Source: Halostella limicola
Lineage (GTDB): Archaea > Halobacteriota > Halobacteria > Halobacteriales > Natronoarchaeaceae
Length of the DNA: 64,000 bases
Assembly (NCBI RefSeq): GCF_003675875.1
Contig: NZ_RCDI01000007.1
Span: 62,001-126,000 of the forward strand
Direction of reading: 5' to 3'
The notes below the pieces were generated by a model. That model was not told the DNA's origin. It worked only from the letters and a program-made list of their open reading frames with translations, and ran no database searches. Shown here in pieces: positions 7,664-16,143 of this stretch. Position numbers and translations under genes: made by a program. Each line of letters begins with the position of its first letter. Position 1 is the stretch's first letter.

Positions 7664-8685
7664 CGTCTCAGCCTCCAGTAGCTGACGAGCCACGCCGCGA
7701 CCGTCGCGAGGACGAGGGCGGTCACCCAGTTGGTCGCGGAGCGGGCCAGCCACATCACCGACTCGCCGGCGTCGTCCCCGCCGCTGCCGGCCTCGCCGCC
7801 CTCGCCGCCGCCGTCCTGCGCGGCGCTCAACTCGCCGTTCTCGGTGTCGAGCACGGTGAACTGCATCGTCAGCGACTTCTCGCCGTTGACCTCGTCGGCG
7901 CTCCCGTTCCAGACGGCGAACGCGAGGTACATCTGGTCGGCCTCGTCGAAGGCGGCGTCGTGCTCGCCGGCGGCCTCGCGCTCGCGGACGAACACGACCG
8001 ACCAGCCGTCGTCGGTGCGCTCGGAGCTCGCCGCGACGGGCTGTTCGGGCGCGTGACTCAGCGAGCCGTAGCCGCGGGCGTAGTAGTTCTGCCCGTAGCT
8101 GTCGTAGCTCATCTGCGACAGCGGGTTCCCGGCGGCCTGCCCCGGCTTCGTCTCGCCGTCCGGGTGCGGGTAGCCGTACATGTCGCCGCCGGGGTCCGCG
8201 TCGGAGCGCTCCCAGCTCGACCGCCAGTACCAGATGTTCACCGGATCGCTGTCGCTCCCCATGTCGATGGGCGGTTTGCTCCCGCTCCGGAGCATGATCG
8301 CCGCGGCGTCGCTGTACTGGCCGGGCTCGCTGATGTTCGTGTCCGCGGTCGGGTCCTCCCACTCCAGGCGGAAGGCGACGTGCGTGTCGTTGGTCACCGA
8401 CTGCACCGTGATCTCGTCGACGCTCCCGCCGCCGCGGGGGACCGCCATCCGCTGGGGTTCGAGCGACATCTCCCGCGTCGGGGCGTCGTCCCACTTCGCG
8501 GCGTCCGGCTGCGCCGGTACCCGATCGACCGACTGCATCGGCTGCTCTCCGGCGGTCACGACGCTGACCAGCGCCACCTGCCCGACCATCATCAGGACGC
8601 AGACGATCACGGCCAGCTTGGTCGCCCGCCGGGCCGCAGCCCGGTCGATCCAGGGGCGCCCGAGGTCGCGGAGCCGCGGGATCAC
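7660..8685 (-). CDS. membrane-anchored heme b subunit, ethylbenzene dehydrogenase-like domain
   Basis: A 341-residue protein with an N-terminal membrane segment (about 25-45), an extracytoplasmic domain (about 50-285) and a C-terminal anchor (about 318-337). The middle domain resembles the heme-b-binding gamma subunit of the type II DMSO reductase family (ethylbenzene dehydrogenase, selenate and chlorate reductases); typical features are FRLEWEDPTADTN and YLAFAVWNGSADEVNGEKS. It would pass electrons to the NarH Fe-S clusters. Gene order A-B-chaperone-heme subunit is that of the ser and ddh operons. It overlaps its neighbours by ATGA on both sides. Confidence 0.8.
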   Translation of the reverse strand: MIPRLRDLGRPWIDRAAARRATKLAVIVCVLMMVGQVALVSVVTAGEQPMQSVDRVPAQPDAAKWDDAPTREMSLEPQRMAVPRGGGSVDEITVQSVTNDTHVAFRLEWEDPTADTNISEPGQYSDAAAIMLRSGSKPPIDMGSDSDPVNIWYWRSSWERSDADPGGDMYGYPHPDGETKPGQAAGNPLSQMSYDSYGQNYYARGYGSLSHAPEQPVAASSERTDDGWSVVFVREREAAGEHDAAFDEADQMYLAFAVWNGSADEVNGEKSLTMQFTVLDTENGELSAAQDGGGEGGEAGSGGDDAGESVMWLARSATNWVTALVLATVAAWLVSYWRLRR

Positions 8686-9377
8686 GGCGCCTCACCTCCC
8701 TCGGCGGGGGTCGGCTCCGGGGTCGGATCCGGATGCTTCCCGTTGTCGTAGGTCACCAGCGTCTCGACCAGGTCCGCGGCGGCCTCGTACGCGGCGGAAT
8801 CGGCCGTCTTCCGGAGGTCGTGGGCCATCGCGGGCACGAACTCGACGAGGTGGTCCGAGAGCACCGTCGCCTCCGCCTGCGCGACGCGGTCGGCGGCGGC
8901 GCCGTCGCCCTCCGACAGCGCGACGGCGCGCTGTCCCGCGAGCACCTGGGCCAGCTCGAGCTCGGCGGCGACGTGGTCTTGACGCTCGGCGAAGTCGTCG
9001 CTCGGTTCGACCCCGAACTCCTCCATGAGGCCGACGACGGTCGCGATGCGGCGCTGCTCGATGCTGAGCTCGTCCCGGGTCGTGTAGTGGGCCTCGTACG
9101 GGATCACCGCGTACGTCCCCTCGTCGGCCGGCACGCCGAACAGGTCGTTGTACGCCGACTCTAGCTCGTCGACGGGCGTCTCTTCGACGGCGTTCAGCAG
9201 CGCGTCCGCCTCCTCGGCGACGGTGAGGCGCTCCGCGGCGCGTTCGATCCCTTCCCGGGCCTCGGGATCCGTCAGTTCACGAACGGTGCGGTCGTCCGGG
9301 TACGTGAACGCCGCGGCGGCGGCGCAGTAAAGCGTCGCCCGCGCGGCGTGGTACTCTGGGTCGGTGTTTCGGCTCAT
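8682..9377 (-). CDS. narJ: NarJ/TorD-type chaperone for the molybdoenzyme
   Basis: A 231-residue, all-helical, acidic protein of the TorD/DmsD/NarJ group. It has the usual N-terminal YHAARATLYCAAAAAFTYPD segment, a central YNDLFGVP...YEAHY stretch and a C-terminal helix ending in a Pro/Glu-rich tail. These chaperones hold the catalytic subunit until the molybdenum cofactor and Fe-S clusters are loaded and before Tat export. It lies 4 bp after narH and overlaps the heme-subunit gene by ATGA. Confidence 0.85.
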   Translation of the reverse strand: MSRNTDPEYHAARATLYCAAAAAFTYPDDRTVRELTDPEAREGIERAAERLTVAEEADALLNAVEETPVDELESAYNDLFGVPADEGTYAVIPYEAHYTTRDELSIEQRRIATVVGLMEEFGVEPSDDFAERQDHVAAELELAQVLAGQRAVALSEGDGAAADRVAQAEATVLSDHLVEFVPAMAHDLRKTADSAAYEAAADLVETLVTYDNGKHPDPTPEPTPAEGGEAP

Positions 9378-9381
9378 GGCT

Positions 9382-10563
9382 CTAGGGCTGGTTGGTCCAC
9401 ATCTCGCCCTCGCGGACCTCGAGTTCCTCCTCGAACGGCATGTCGACGACCTTGTTCCCCTTGCGGTCCCATCCCTTCACGCGGTGTTCTTTCACGGTGT
9501 AAGTCTCGATCAGCCGGGTCGTCGCGCCGAACAACTGGAGGATGCCGAGCACGTGGTGGCTCGGGTTCCGCACGCGCTCCTGGATGATCTCGATCGACTC
9601 GCGGTACGTGCTTCCGGGCCACTCGTTGAGCTTGTCCCCGGTGTTCGGCGTGAACATCTGGGTGAGGAAGTCCGGCGGCACGTGGTACGGCGGCATGTAG
9701 AACACCTGCGGCCGGGTGCCGAACTGCGGGTACAGCGGGAGGCCGACCTTCTCGTCGCTCTTGGCGAGGTAGTTGACCGGGCTGCGGCCGTCGGCCGCCG
9801 ACCGCGTGCCGTTCGGGTGGCCGGCGTCGGGGCCGCGGTTGATGTTGCCGTGCAGGCGCGTCTTCCCGATGCAGGAGGAGACGCATCGGGGGACGTTCCC
9901 TTCCTCGATGCGCGGGAAGCAGCCGACCGGCTTCTCCGAGATCCCCGTCTCGGGGTTGTACATCGGCTTGTGGTACGGACAGGACTTCACGCACTTGCGG
10001 TAGCCGCGGCAGCGCTCCTGGTCGAGCAGGACGATGCCGTCCTCCTCGCGCTTGTAGATCGCCTTGCGCGGGCACGCCGCGAGGCAGGCCGGGTTCTTGC
10101 AGTGGTTGCAGAGCCGCGGCAGGTAGAACTGCCACATGTCGTGGTACTCGCCGTTCTCGACGTCGCTCTCGACAACGTCGCCGGTCGGGTACTCCCCGTG
10201 GACCTGATCGTCGCCGAGCGCGGGGTACTCCCACTCCTCCTTCTGGGCGACGTACCCCTTCACCTGCTCGTCCTCGCTCGCGGCCTCGAAGATGGTCTCG
10301 TTCTCGCCGAGGTCGTCGAGCAGGCGCATGTCCCAGCCCATCGGGTAGCCGCCGTAGGGCTCGGTCTCGACGTTCATCCACCACATGTACTCCTCGCCCT
10401 CCCCGCTGGTCCACGTGGACTTGCAGGCGAACGAGCAGGTGTTGCAGTTGATACACCGGTTCGTGTTGATGATCATTCCCCAGTGCCAGTCCCGCTCCTC
10501 CTCGCGGTGCTCGTAGGGGTAGCTGTGCTCGCGGCCGAGTTGTGGGTTGTAGGTTTCGGGCAT
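9382..10563 (-). CDS. narH: respiratory nitrate reductase iron-sulfur subunit NarH
   Basis: A 393-residue electron-transfer subunit with four cysteine groups for Fe-S clusters: CINCNTCSFAC near residues 37-47, CNHCKNPACLAAC near 151-163, CRGYRKCVKSC near 184-194 and a fourth group (CFPR...CVSSC) near 215-231. It has no signal peptide of its own, as expected for co-export with NarG by Tat. Its ATG shares one base with the narG stop, indicating tight translational coupling. Confidence 0.95.
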   Translation of the reverse strand: MPETYNPQLGREHSYPYEHREEERDWHWGMIINTNRCINCNTCSFACKSTWTSGEGEEYMWWMNVETEPYGGYPMGWDMRLLDDLGENETIFEAASEDEQVKGYVAQKEEWEYPALGDDQVHGEYPTGDVVESDVENGEYHDMWQFYLPRLCNHCKNPACLAACPRKAIYKREEDGIVLLDQERCRGYRKCVKSCPYHKPMYNPETGISEKPVGCFPRIEEGNVPRCVSSCIGKTRLHGNINRGPDAGHPNGTRSAADGRSPVNYLAKSDEKVGLPLYPQFGTRPQVFYMPPYHVPPDFLTQMFTPNTGDKLNEWPGSTYRESIEIIQERVRNPSHHVLGILQLFGATTRLIETYTVKEHRVKGWDRKGNKVVDMPFEEELEVREGEMWTNQP

Positions 10564-13500
10564 CAGCTGTCACCTCCCTGCAACGTTCCGTCGATGTAGT
10601 TCTGAACGAGGTCGTCGCGGCGCGCGTCGCCAGGCCACCAGTCGGCCTCCTCGTACTTCTCGACCGTCACGAGGTCGTCGCGGTTCGTCCCGGTCGGGGC
10701 CCAGACGGTCTCCTCGTACCCGTGTTCCAGCTCCGCCCCGTGCCAGACGATGTCATCCTCGACCTCCTCCGAGATGTTCGGGTCGCCGAAGACGGCCTTG
10801 TGGACGAGGTCGTCGGTCTCCTGGGCGGGGTCCAGCCAGATGTTCGTCGTGACGTTGTACCCCTTGATCCCGTCCTCGCTCTCCTCGTCGTCCGGGAAGT
10901 GCTGTGGCCACCAGCCGTGCCAGATAGTGAGCTGTCCCATGTCGCCGGCCTCCCGGGGCCGCTGGCGCTCGCTCACCATCGCGCGGACGACGAGGTCGCC
11001 GCGCTTCCCGCTGATGCGGACGTAGTCGCCGTTCTCCACGTCGATGTCCTCGGCGTCGCTCGGGTGCAGCTCGACGAACGCCTCGCCGAGCGGCGGCGCG
11101 TCCTCCGTCTCGCCGTCGCCCGTCGGGAACGAGAAGTCGTCGACGAGCCGCTCGGTCCCCTCGGGGTCCGCACTGGTCGACCCGAAGTCCCGCGCCGACC
11201 AGATCAGGTTCCAGTCGGTCATGCCCCACGAGGAGTGGGTCCGGTACTTGGGGTGAGGGGTGTTGTAGTAGAACTGGTAGTCCTCGTCGTGGTACAGCGG
11301 GTTCTCCTCGTCTTTCGCCTCGTCCCACTTCTTGTTCACCCCGTAGGGCGTCCCCTCCGGGCTCTCGATGTGGTCGAGGTCGGCCCGTCCGAGTTCGAGG
11401 AACCGGTCTTCCTCCTTGTGGAACTCCATCCGACCGGTCTTCGTGTAGAACGGCCGGTCCTCGTGGATCTGCGAGTAGAACGGGATCCGCGGATAGGTCT
11501 TCAACTGGAGGCGCTCCGGGCCGTCCTCGATGTCCTCGACGTCGATGTCCCGGGTGGTCATCCCCGCGTCGAGCGTCTCCTGGATGTAGTTGCGGACGTC
11601 GCCGTCCTCGTCGAGGAACTCCGCGAAGTACTCGCGGTAGGAGTCGACGTTGCGCTCCTCCGGCGGGACCTTCTCGTCTAGCTTCTCCGCGACCATGGCC
11701 ACGATCTCGCCGTCCTGCTTGGTGTCGTAGATGGGGTCCATCACCCCGTGGTCCATGTGCAGGAACGGGTTCTCCGGGCCGACGGTGATGTCGGGGTACT
11801 CGCACTCCAGCCACGAGGGAACCGGGAGGACGATGTCCGCGTGGCGCGCGGAGTAGGTCATGTGCATGTCCGAGACGACGAACAGCTCGTTCCCGGTGTC
11901 CGGATGCTTGACGAAGTTCTCGATGACGTGCTCCTGGTGTTTGGTCTGGTTCAGGAGGTTGCAGTTCATCGTCCACAGCACGGCCGGCCGGGACATCGTG
12001 TACGAGTCCGCGTTCTTCGGCATCACGGGCTCGTCCGCGTCGCCCTGCGGGACGAGGTCCAACTCGCGGTCGAAGTCGCCGCGGACATCATGGGGGTCGA
12101 GTTTCTCCCCGCCGAAGAAGGCGAAGGCGTACCCGGGGTACATCCCGTGGGCCGAGTGGCCGTCGGGGTTGACGTACGCCGGGTACCCGTCGAGGAGTTC
12201 GATCTTGTACTGGCCGGAGTAGTTGTAGTACCCCGCACCGGCTTCGCCGATGTTGCCGAGCATCGACTGGATGAAGAAGATGGTGCGCTGCAGCGAGTCG
12301 TTGGAGTGGAACCAGTGGTTGATCCCCTCGCCGGTGAACCACTGGCCCTTGTCGGCCTCCGCGAACTCCCGGGCGGTGGTCCGGAGTCCGTCGGCCGGGA
12401 TCGTCGTTATCTCCTCGACGGTCTCGGGGTCGTAGTTCTCCAGGATGTTCGACTTCTGCCGGACGAAGTCGGTGTGGACGCCGACCGACCCGCCGTCGGC
12501 CAGCGAGACCTCGGTGTCGACCTCTAACTGCGGCGTCGCCGACATCTCGTCACCGACCTCCTCGCGGGTGACCGCGACCGGGTTACCGTTCTCGTCGAGC
12601 ATCACGAAGTCGCCCCAGTCGTCCTCCTCGTGCTGGTCGTCGAGGTCCTCTGCGGGCGGCTCGTGGTCCGAGAAGACCTCGTGCGCGCGGAGATACTTGC
12701 CGTCGTCCTTCCGGATGAGCAGCGGGAGGCTGGTGAACTTCCGCATGAACTCCTCGTCGTACAGCTCCTCGTCGATGATGACGTGGGCGACGCCGAGCGC
12801 GAACGCCGCGTCGCTGCCCGGCCGGATCGGGAGCCAGCGGTCGCACTTCTGGACGGTCGGCGAGTAGTCCGGGTAGACGCCGACCATCTTCCCGCCGCGC
12901 TCGCGGGTCTCCTGCAGGAAGTGGTTGTCCGCGAGCTTGTTGTGGATCAGGTTCTTCCCCTGCATGATAGTGTAGTCGGCCTGCCGCCACGCCGACGCGT
13001 CCGAGTCGCTCGTCTGGTACCCCGTCGTGATGACGTGGCCCGGCGGCAGGTCCGCGTACCAGTCGTACTCCGTCCACTCGCAGCCGCCGAAGATCGACGC
13101 CAGCCGGCGGGCGGAGCCGTGGCGGGTGATGAGGCCGTCGGACTTGATGGCGTTGAACACGTGGAAGCGCTTGTTGTCCTCCAGGTTCGCCATCTTCTCG
13201 GCGATGAGGTCGATCGCCTCGTCCCAGGAGACGCGTTCGAACTCGTCCTCGCCGCGGCCCTCCGGGCTCGGGTCGTCGGGGTCCCACCCCTTCCGGACCA
13301 TGGGGTACTTGATCCGGCTCGGCTCGAACGTCCGGCGGTGGAGCGTCAGCCCCTTCATGCAGCCGCGGGGGTTCCAGTGGCGGGTGACGCCCGCGTTCTC
13401 GTAGCCACCGGGGCCGCCGGGGCCGGGACTGCCCTCCTCCTCGTGGTAGATCTGTTCGGCCCTGATCGGCACCCCGTTTTTCATGTAGAAGTTCAGGGCG

Positions 13501-13724
13501 CACGACTGCGTGCAGTTGGGGTGACAGACCGTCCAGTCCACGCTGTCGTACGCGTAGATGTCGTGGTAGACCTGCTCCCACTCGCGGTTGGGGTAGGACT
13601 TGAGCGGGTTGTCTACCTTGGTGACGGGATCAACCGCCTCTGTCGCGTTCCACGCGGAGCCGACGAGCGCGCCGACCGCACCGGACCCGGCGGCGGCGAG
13701 GAAGTCGCGTCGCGAGAGACTCAT
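10563..13724 (-). CDS. narG: respiratory nitrate reductase catalytic subunit NarG
   Basis: A 1053-residue molybdopterin oxidoreductase that reduces nitrate to nitrite. The N-terminal Tat signal (SRRDFLAAAG) places it outside the membrane, as in other haloarchaeal pNar enzymes. The FS0 cluster motif is C67-x3-C71-x3-C75 with a fourth Cys at 122; the first position is Cys where bacterial NarG has His. The molybdenum Asp lies in EYDWYADLP (about 220-228). First gene of a seven-gene operon. A palindrome is centred 111.5 bp upstream. Substrate is inferred from family likeness; (per)chlorate or selenate cannot be excluded from sequence alone. Confidence 0.92.
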   Translation of the reverse strand: MSLSRRDFLAAAGSGAVGALVGSAWNATEAVDPVTKVDNPLKSYPNREWEQVYHDIYAYDSVDWTVCHPNCTQSCALNFYMKNGVPIRAEQIYHEEEGSPGPGGPGGYENAGVTRHWNPRGCMKGLTLHRRTFEPSRIKYPMVRKGWDPDDPSPEGRGEDEFERVSWDEAIDLIAEKMANLEDNKRFHVFNAIKSDGLITRHGSARRLASIFGGCEWTEYDWYADLPPGHVITTGYQTSDSDASAWRQADYTIMQGKNLIHNKLADNHFLQETRERGGKMVGVYPDYSPTVQKCDRWLPIRPGSDAAFALGVAHVIIDEELYDEEFMRKFTSLPLLIRKDDGKYLRAHEVFSDHEPPAEDLDDQHEEDDWGDFVMLDENGNPVAVTREEVGDEMSATPQLEVDTEVSLADGGSVGVHTDFVRQKSNILENYDPETVEEITTIPADGLRTTAREFAEADKGQWFTGEGINHWFHSNDSLQRTIFFIQSMLGNIGEAGAGYYNYSGQYKIELLDGYPAYVNPDGHSAHGMYPGYAFAFFGGEKLDPHDVRGDFDRELDLVPQGDADEPVMPKNADSYTMSRPAVLWTMNCNLLNQTKHQEHVIENFVKHPDTGNELFVVSDMHMTYSARHADIVLPVPSWLECEYPDITVGPENPFLHMDHGVMDPIYDTKQDGEIVAMVAEKLDEKVPPEERNVDSYREYFAEFLDEDGDVRNYIQETLDAGMTTRDIDVEDIEDGPERLQLKTYPRIPFYSQIHEDRPFYTKTGRMEFHKEEDRFLELGRADLDHIESPEGTPYGVNKKWDEAKDEENPLYHDEDYQFYYNTPHPKYRTHSSWGMTDWNLIWSARDFGSTSADPEGTERLVDDFSFPTGDGETEDAPPLGEAFVELHPSDAEDIDVENGDYVRISGKRGDLVVRAMVSERQRPREAGDMGQLTIWHGWWPQHFPDDEESEDGIKGYNVTTNIWLDPAQETDDLVHKAVFGDPNISEEVEDDIVWHGAELEHGYEETVWAPTGTNRDDLVTVEKYEEADWWPGDARRDDLVQNYIDGTLQGGDS

Positions 13725-13829
13725 CGCGGATCACCTCGCGTGGCGGAGCGTTCGATTGGCATACGCGTTCACCTCAATACTGACAACTCTTCAAGACCGG
13801 AGAGGCTTTTCAGCCGCCGAGAACGTCCC

Positions 13830-13841
13830 GGAACACGTTCG
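13830..13841. promoter_or_regulatory. palindrome upstream of narG
   Basis: GGAACACGTTCG, one mismatch from CGAAC-NN-GTTCG, is centred 111.5 bp before the narG start. The larger distance suggests a leadered nar transcript. Confidence 0.65.
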
Positions 13842-13861
13842 GCCGGTCGTTCATGCTAAAC

Positions 13862-14119
13862 TCAGCTACCGGCGACGCCCCACGAGACGCGCGCCCACAA
13901 CCGCTCGTAGCAGTAGTACGTCCCCGTCTTGAACAGGTTCGTCACGAACCCGATCTGGAGGGCGGCGCCCGTGTCGCCGGTGACGGCGAACGCGACGGTG
14001 ACGGTGATCGCGACCATCAGCAGCCGGTACAGCAGAGTCTTGACCAGCGCTCGCGAGCGGGCCTCGACCGGATTCGGGAGGCGCCGACGCAGCGCCGGGA
14101 GGAATCGCGCGACTTGCAT
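13862..14119 (-). CDS. DUF2061-type small membrane protein
   Basis: An 85-residue protein with two hydrophobic segments (about 27-46 and 50-62). It carries the DUF2061 pattern: an N-terminal Arg/Lys-rich stretch (RSRALVKTLLYRLLM) and a C-terminal KTGTYYCYERLWARVSWG. Function of the family is unknown. It lies immediately upstream of the narG promoter region on the same strand; no regulon palindrome is seen before it. Confidence 0.8.
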   Translation of the reverse strand: MQVARFLPALRRRLPNPVEARSRALVKTLLYRLLMVAITVTVAFAVTGDTGAALQIGFVTNLFKTGTYYCYERLWARVSWGVAGS

Positions 14120-14432
14120 GATCGGTTACGTACTCGGCGGTTCGTAGCCGCCCTTCATTATCCCGCGGCCGCGTTCCCAGCCGATGGGAACCGGCTTTCT
14201 GGGTCACGCGCCGCGCTGAGAGGAACGCCGAGATCCGACGCTCTCTGGAACGATAACTTCCGATTAACACACCGAGGGACGGCCGCGGACGGCGTCGTCG
14301 GCGTTCGACGCGGCGACTCCCGAACCGGCCGACGCAGCCGCGAACGGAGTCGCGTCTCGTCCCGCCGGCGGTCCGGAGCGCCGGTTACCGCCGTCATAAC
14401 GAAACGGCGAGGGGAAGACGAGGGAGACGACC
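14120..14432. other. intergenic gap before the MoxR gene
   Basis: A divergent 313-bp region between the DUF2061 gene and moxR. It contains a short inverted repeat (GGTTCCC/GGGAACC type) around 14174-14192 and an AT-rich stretch near 14254-14270. I see no gene and no regulon palindrome. Confidence 0.5.
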
Positions 14433-15395
14433 ATGGACGCCATCGACGTGAGCGAACAGTGCGACGCTATCCTCGACGAGATCGCGAGCGCGGTCGTCGT
14501 CGACCGGGAGACGCTGCGGACGGTGCTCGCGGGCTTTCTCGGCCGCGGACACGTGTTGCTGGAGGACGTTCCCGGTACCGGGAAGACCCTGACCGCTCGC
14601 AGCGTCGCCGCGGTGCTCGACCTCTCCTTCTCGCGCATCCAGTTCACGCCCGACCTGCTGCCGTCCGACGTGACCGGCACGAACGTGTTCGACGATCGGA
14701 GCGGGGCGTTCGAGTTCAACGAGGGGCCGATCTTCGCGAACGTGGTGCTGGCCGACGAGATCAACCGCGCGTCGCCGAAGACGCAAGCGGCCCTGCTGGA
14801 GGCGATGGAGGAGGGACAGGTCACCGTCGACGGCGACACGTACGACCTCCCCGACCCCTTCTTCGTCATCGCGACCCAGAACCCCGTCGAGCAGGAGGGG
14901 ACGTTCGAGCTCCCCGAGGCCCAGAAGGACCGGTTCATCGTCAAGACGAGCCTGGGCTACCCCGAGATGGACGGCGAACTCGACCTGATCGACCGCCGCC
15001 TGGCGCGGACGAGCCAGCAGCCGACGACGACCGCGGTCTGCGCCCGCGAGACGGTCGACCGGCTCCGGATCGCCCCCGAGCGGGTCCACGTCGAGCAGGA
15101 CGTGCGCCGCTACATCGCCGAACTGTCCCGCGCGACCCGGGAGGACGCCCGCGTGTCGGCCGGGGTCTCCCCGCGGGGCACCCAGCGGCTGCTGGAGGCG
15201 TCGCGGGCCACGGCGGCGCTGTGGGGGCGCGAGTACGTCACGCCCGAGGACGTCCAGCGGATCGCCCGGCCGGCGCTCGCCCACCGGCTCGTGCTCACCC
15301 CCGACGCGCGGGTCGGCAACGTGGAGAAGCGCGCGGTGATCGGCGACCTCCTTGACGAGGTGGAGGTGCCGACGGTCGGCGCGGCGTCGCGCTGA
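14433..15395 (+). CDS. MoxR-family AAA ATPase
   Basis: A 320-residue AAA+ ATPase with Walker A EDVPGTGKT (about 43-51), Walker B VLADEINRA (about 106-114), the sensor-1 string FVIATQNPVEQEGTFELPEAQ and a C-terminal lid. MoxR ATPases act as chaperones, often activating von Willebrand-type or DUF58 partners. Here it faces the DUF58/DUF4129 operon tail to tail, although in many genomes moxR and the DUF58 gene share an operon. Confidence 0.92.
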   Translation: MDAIDVSEQCDAILDEIASAVVVDRETLRTVLAGFLGRGHVLLEDVPGTGKTLTARSVAAVLDLSFSRIQFTPDLLPSDVTGTNVFDDRSGAFEFNEGPIFANVVLADEINRASPKTQAALLEAMEEGQVTVDGDTYDLPDPFFVIATQNPVEQEGTFELPEAQKDRFIVKTSLGYPEMDGELDLIDRRLARTSQQPTTTAVCARETVDRLRIAPERVHVEQDVRRYIAELSRATREDARVSAGVSPRGTQRLLEASRATAALWGREYVTPEDVQRIARPALAHRLVLTPDARVGNVEKRAVIGDLLDEVEVPTVGAASR

Positions 15396-15420
15396 TCCGG
15401 GACCGCCGCCGGCCCGACCG

Positions 15421-16143
15421 TCAGGCGTACAGCGCGACCGCCAGCACGATCGCCGCGCCGAGCAGCAGCACCAGCGCGAGGAGGGACACGCCGGTCACGT
15501 TCATCGCGTAGACCGCGCCGGCGAGCGCCACGGCCGCGACGCCGACGACCGCGGCCGCGCCGACGTGAACGACGGCGACGGCGGCCGTCTTCCCCCGCCG
15601 TCCGACCTGCTCGCCGAGGGAGATCGACTGCTCGCCCGCGTCCCAGGCCAGCACCGCGAGCGCCGTCGCGGCGAGCAGCGGGACCCGCCCCGCACCGTAG
15701 ATAACGCCGCTGGTGAAGGCGGCGATCACGACGAGCGCCGCGCCGGTGCCGACGAGATACCGCGCCCGGATCTTCCGGCGGCTCGCGGGGCGCACCCCGA
15801 GCGCGAGCGCGGTCACGCCGAGCAGTCCGGGGACCAGTTCGAGCTGCCGGCTCAGCCGCTCGGGTTCGGTGATCGCGAGCGCGACCGCCGCGGCGGCCGC
15901 GCCGACGCCGACGAGCAGCAGGAGCCAGCCGACCGGCGCGCGGGCGCGACCGGCGTCGCGGCCGCGCTCCCGCAGCCCCGCGCCCGCGCCGATCGCGGCG
16001 ACCGCGACGACTTCGACCCCGAGCGCGAACAGCTGTGACTCCGCGTTGGCGACGACGACGACCGCGGCGAGGGCCGCGACGACCGCGAGGACGGCCCCGA
16101 CCGGCGTCGGCCGGTCGTCGTGGTCGCGGACGGTCGCGCTCAT
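15421..16143 (-). CDS. polytopic membrane protein (DUF7519-type)
   Basis: A 240-residue protein with about seven hydrophobic helices and Ala/Val-rich composition. I assign it to the haloarchaeal DUF7519-like group found beside DUF58 genes; no catalytic motif is visible. The start at 16143 was chosen because it overlaps the DUF58 stop by ATGA. Last gene of a four-gene operon. Confidence 0.7.
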   Translation of the reverse strand: MSATVRDHDDRPTPVGAVLAVVAALAAVVVVANAESQLFALGVEVVAVAAIGAGAGLRERGRDAGRARAPVGWLLLLVGVGAAAAAVALAITEPERLSRQLELVPGLLGVTALALGVRPASRRKIRARYLVGTGAALVVIAAFTSGVIYGAGRVPLLAATALAVLAWDAGEQSISLGEQVGRRGKTAAVAVVHVGAAAVVGVAAVALAGAVYAMNVTGVSLLALVLLLGAAIVLAVALYA

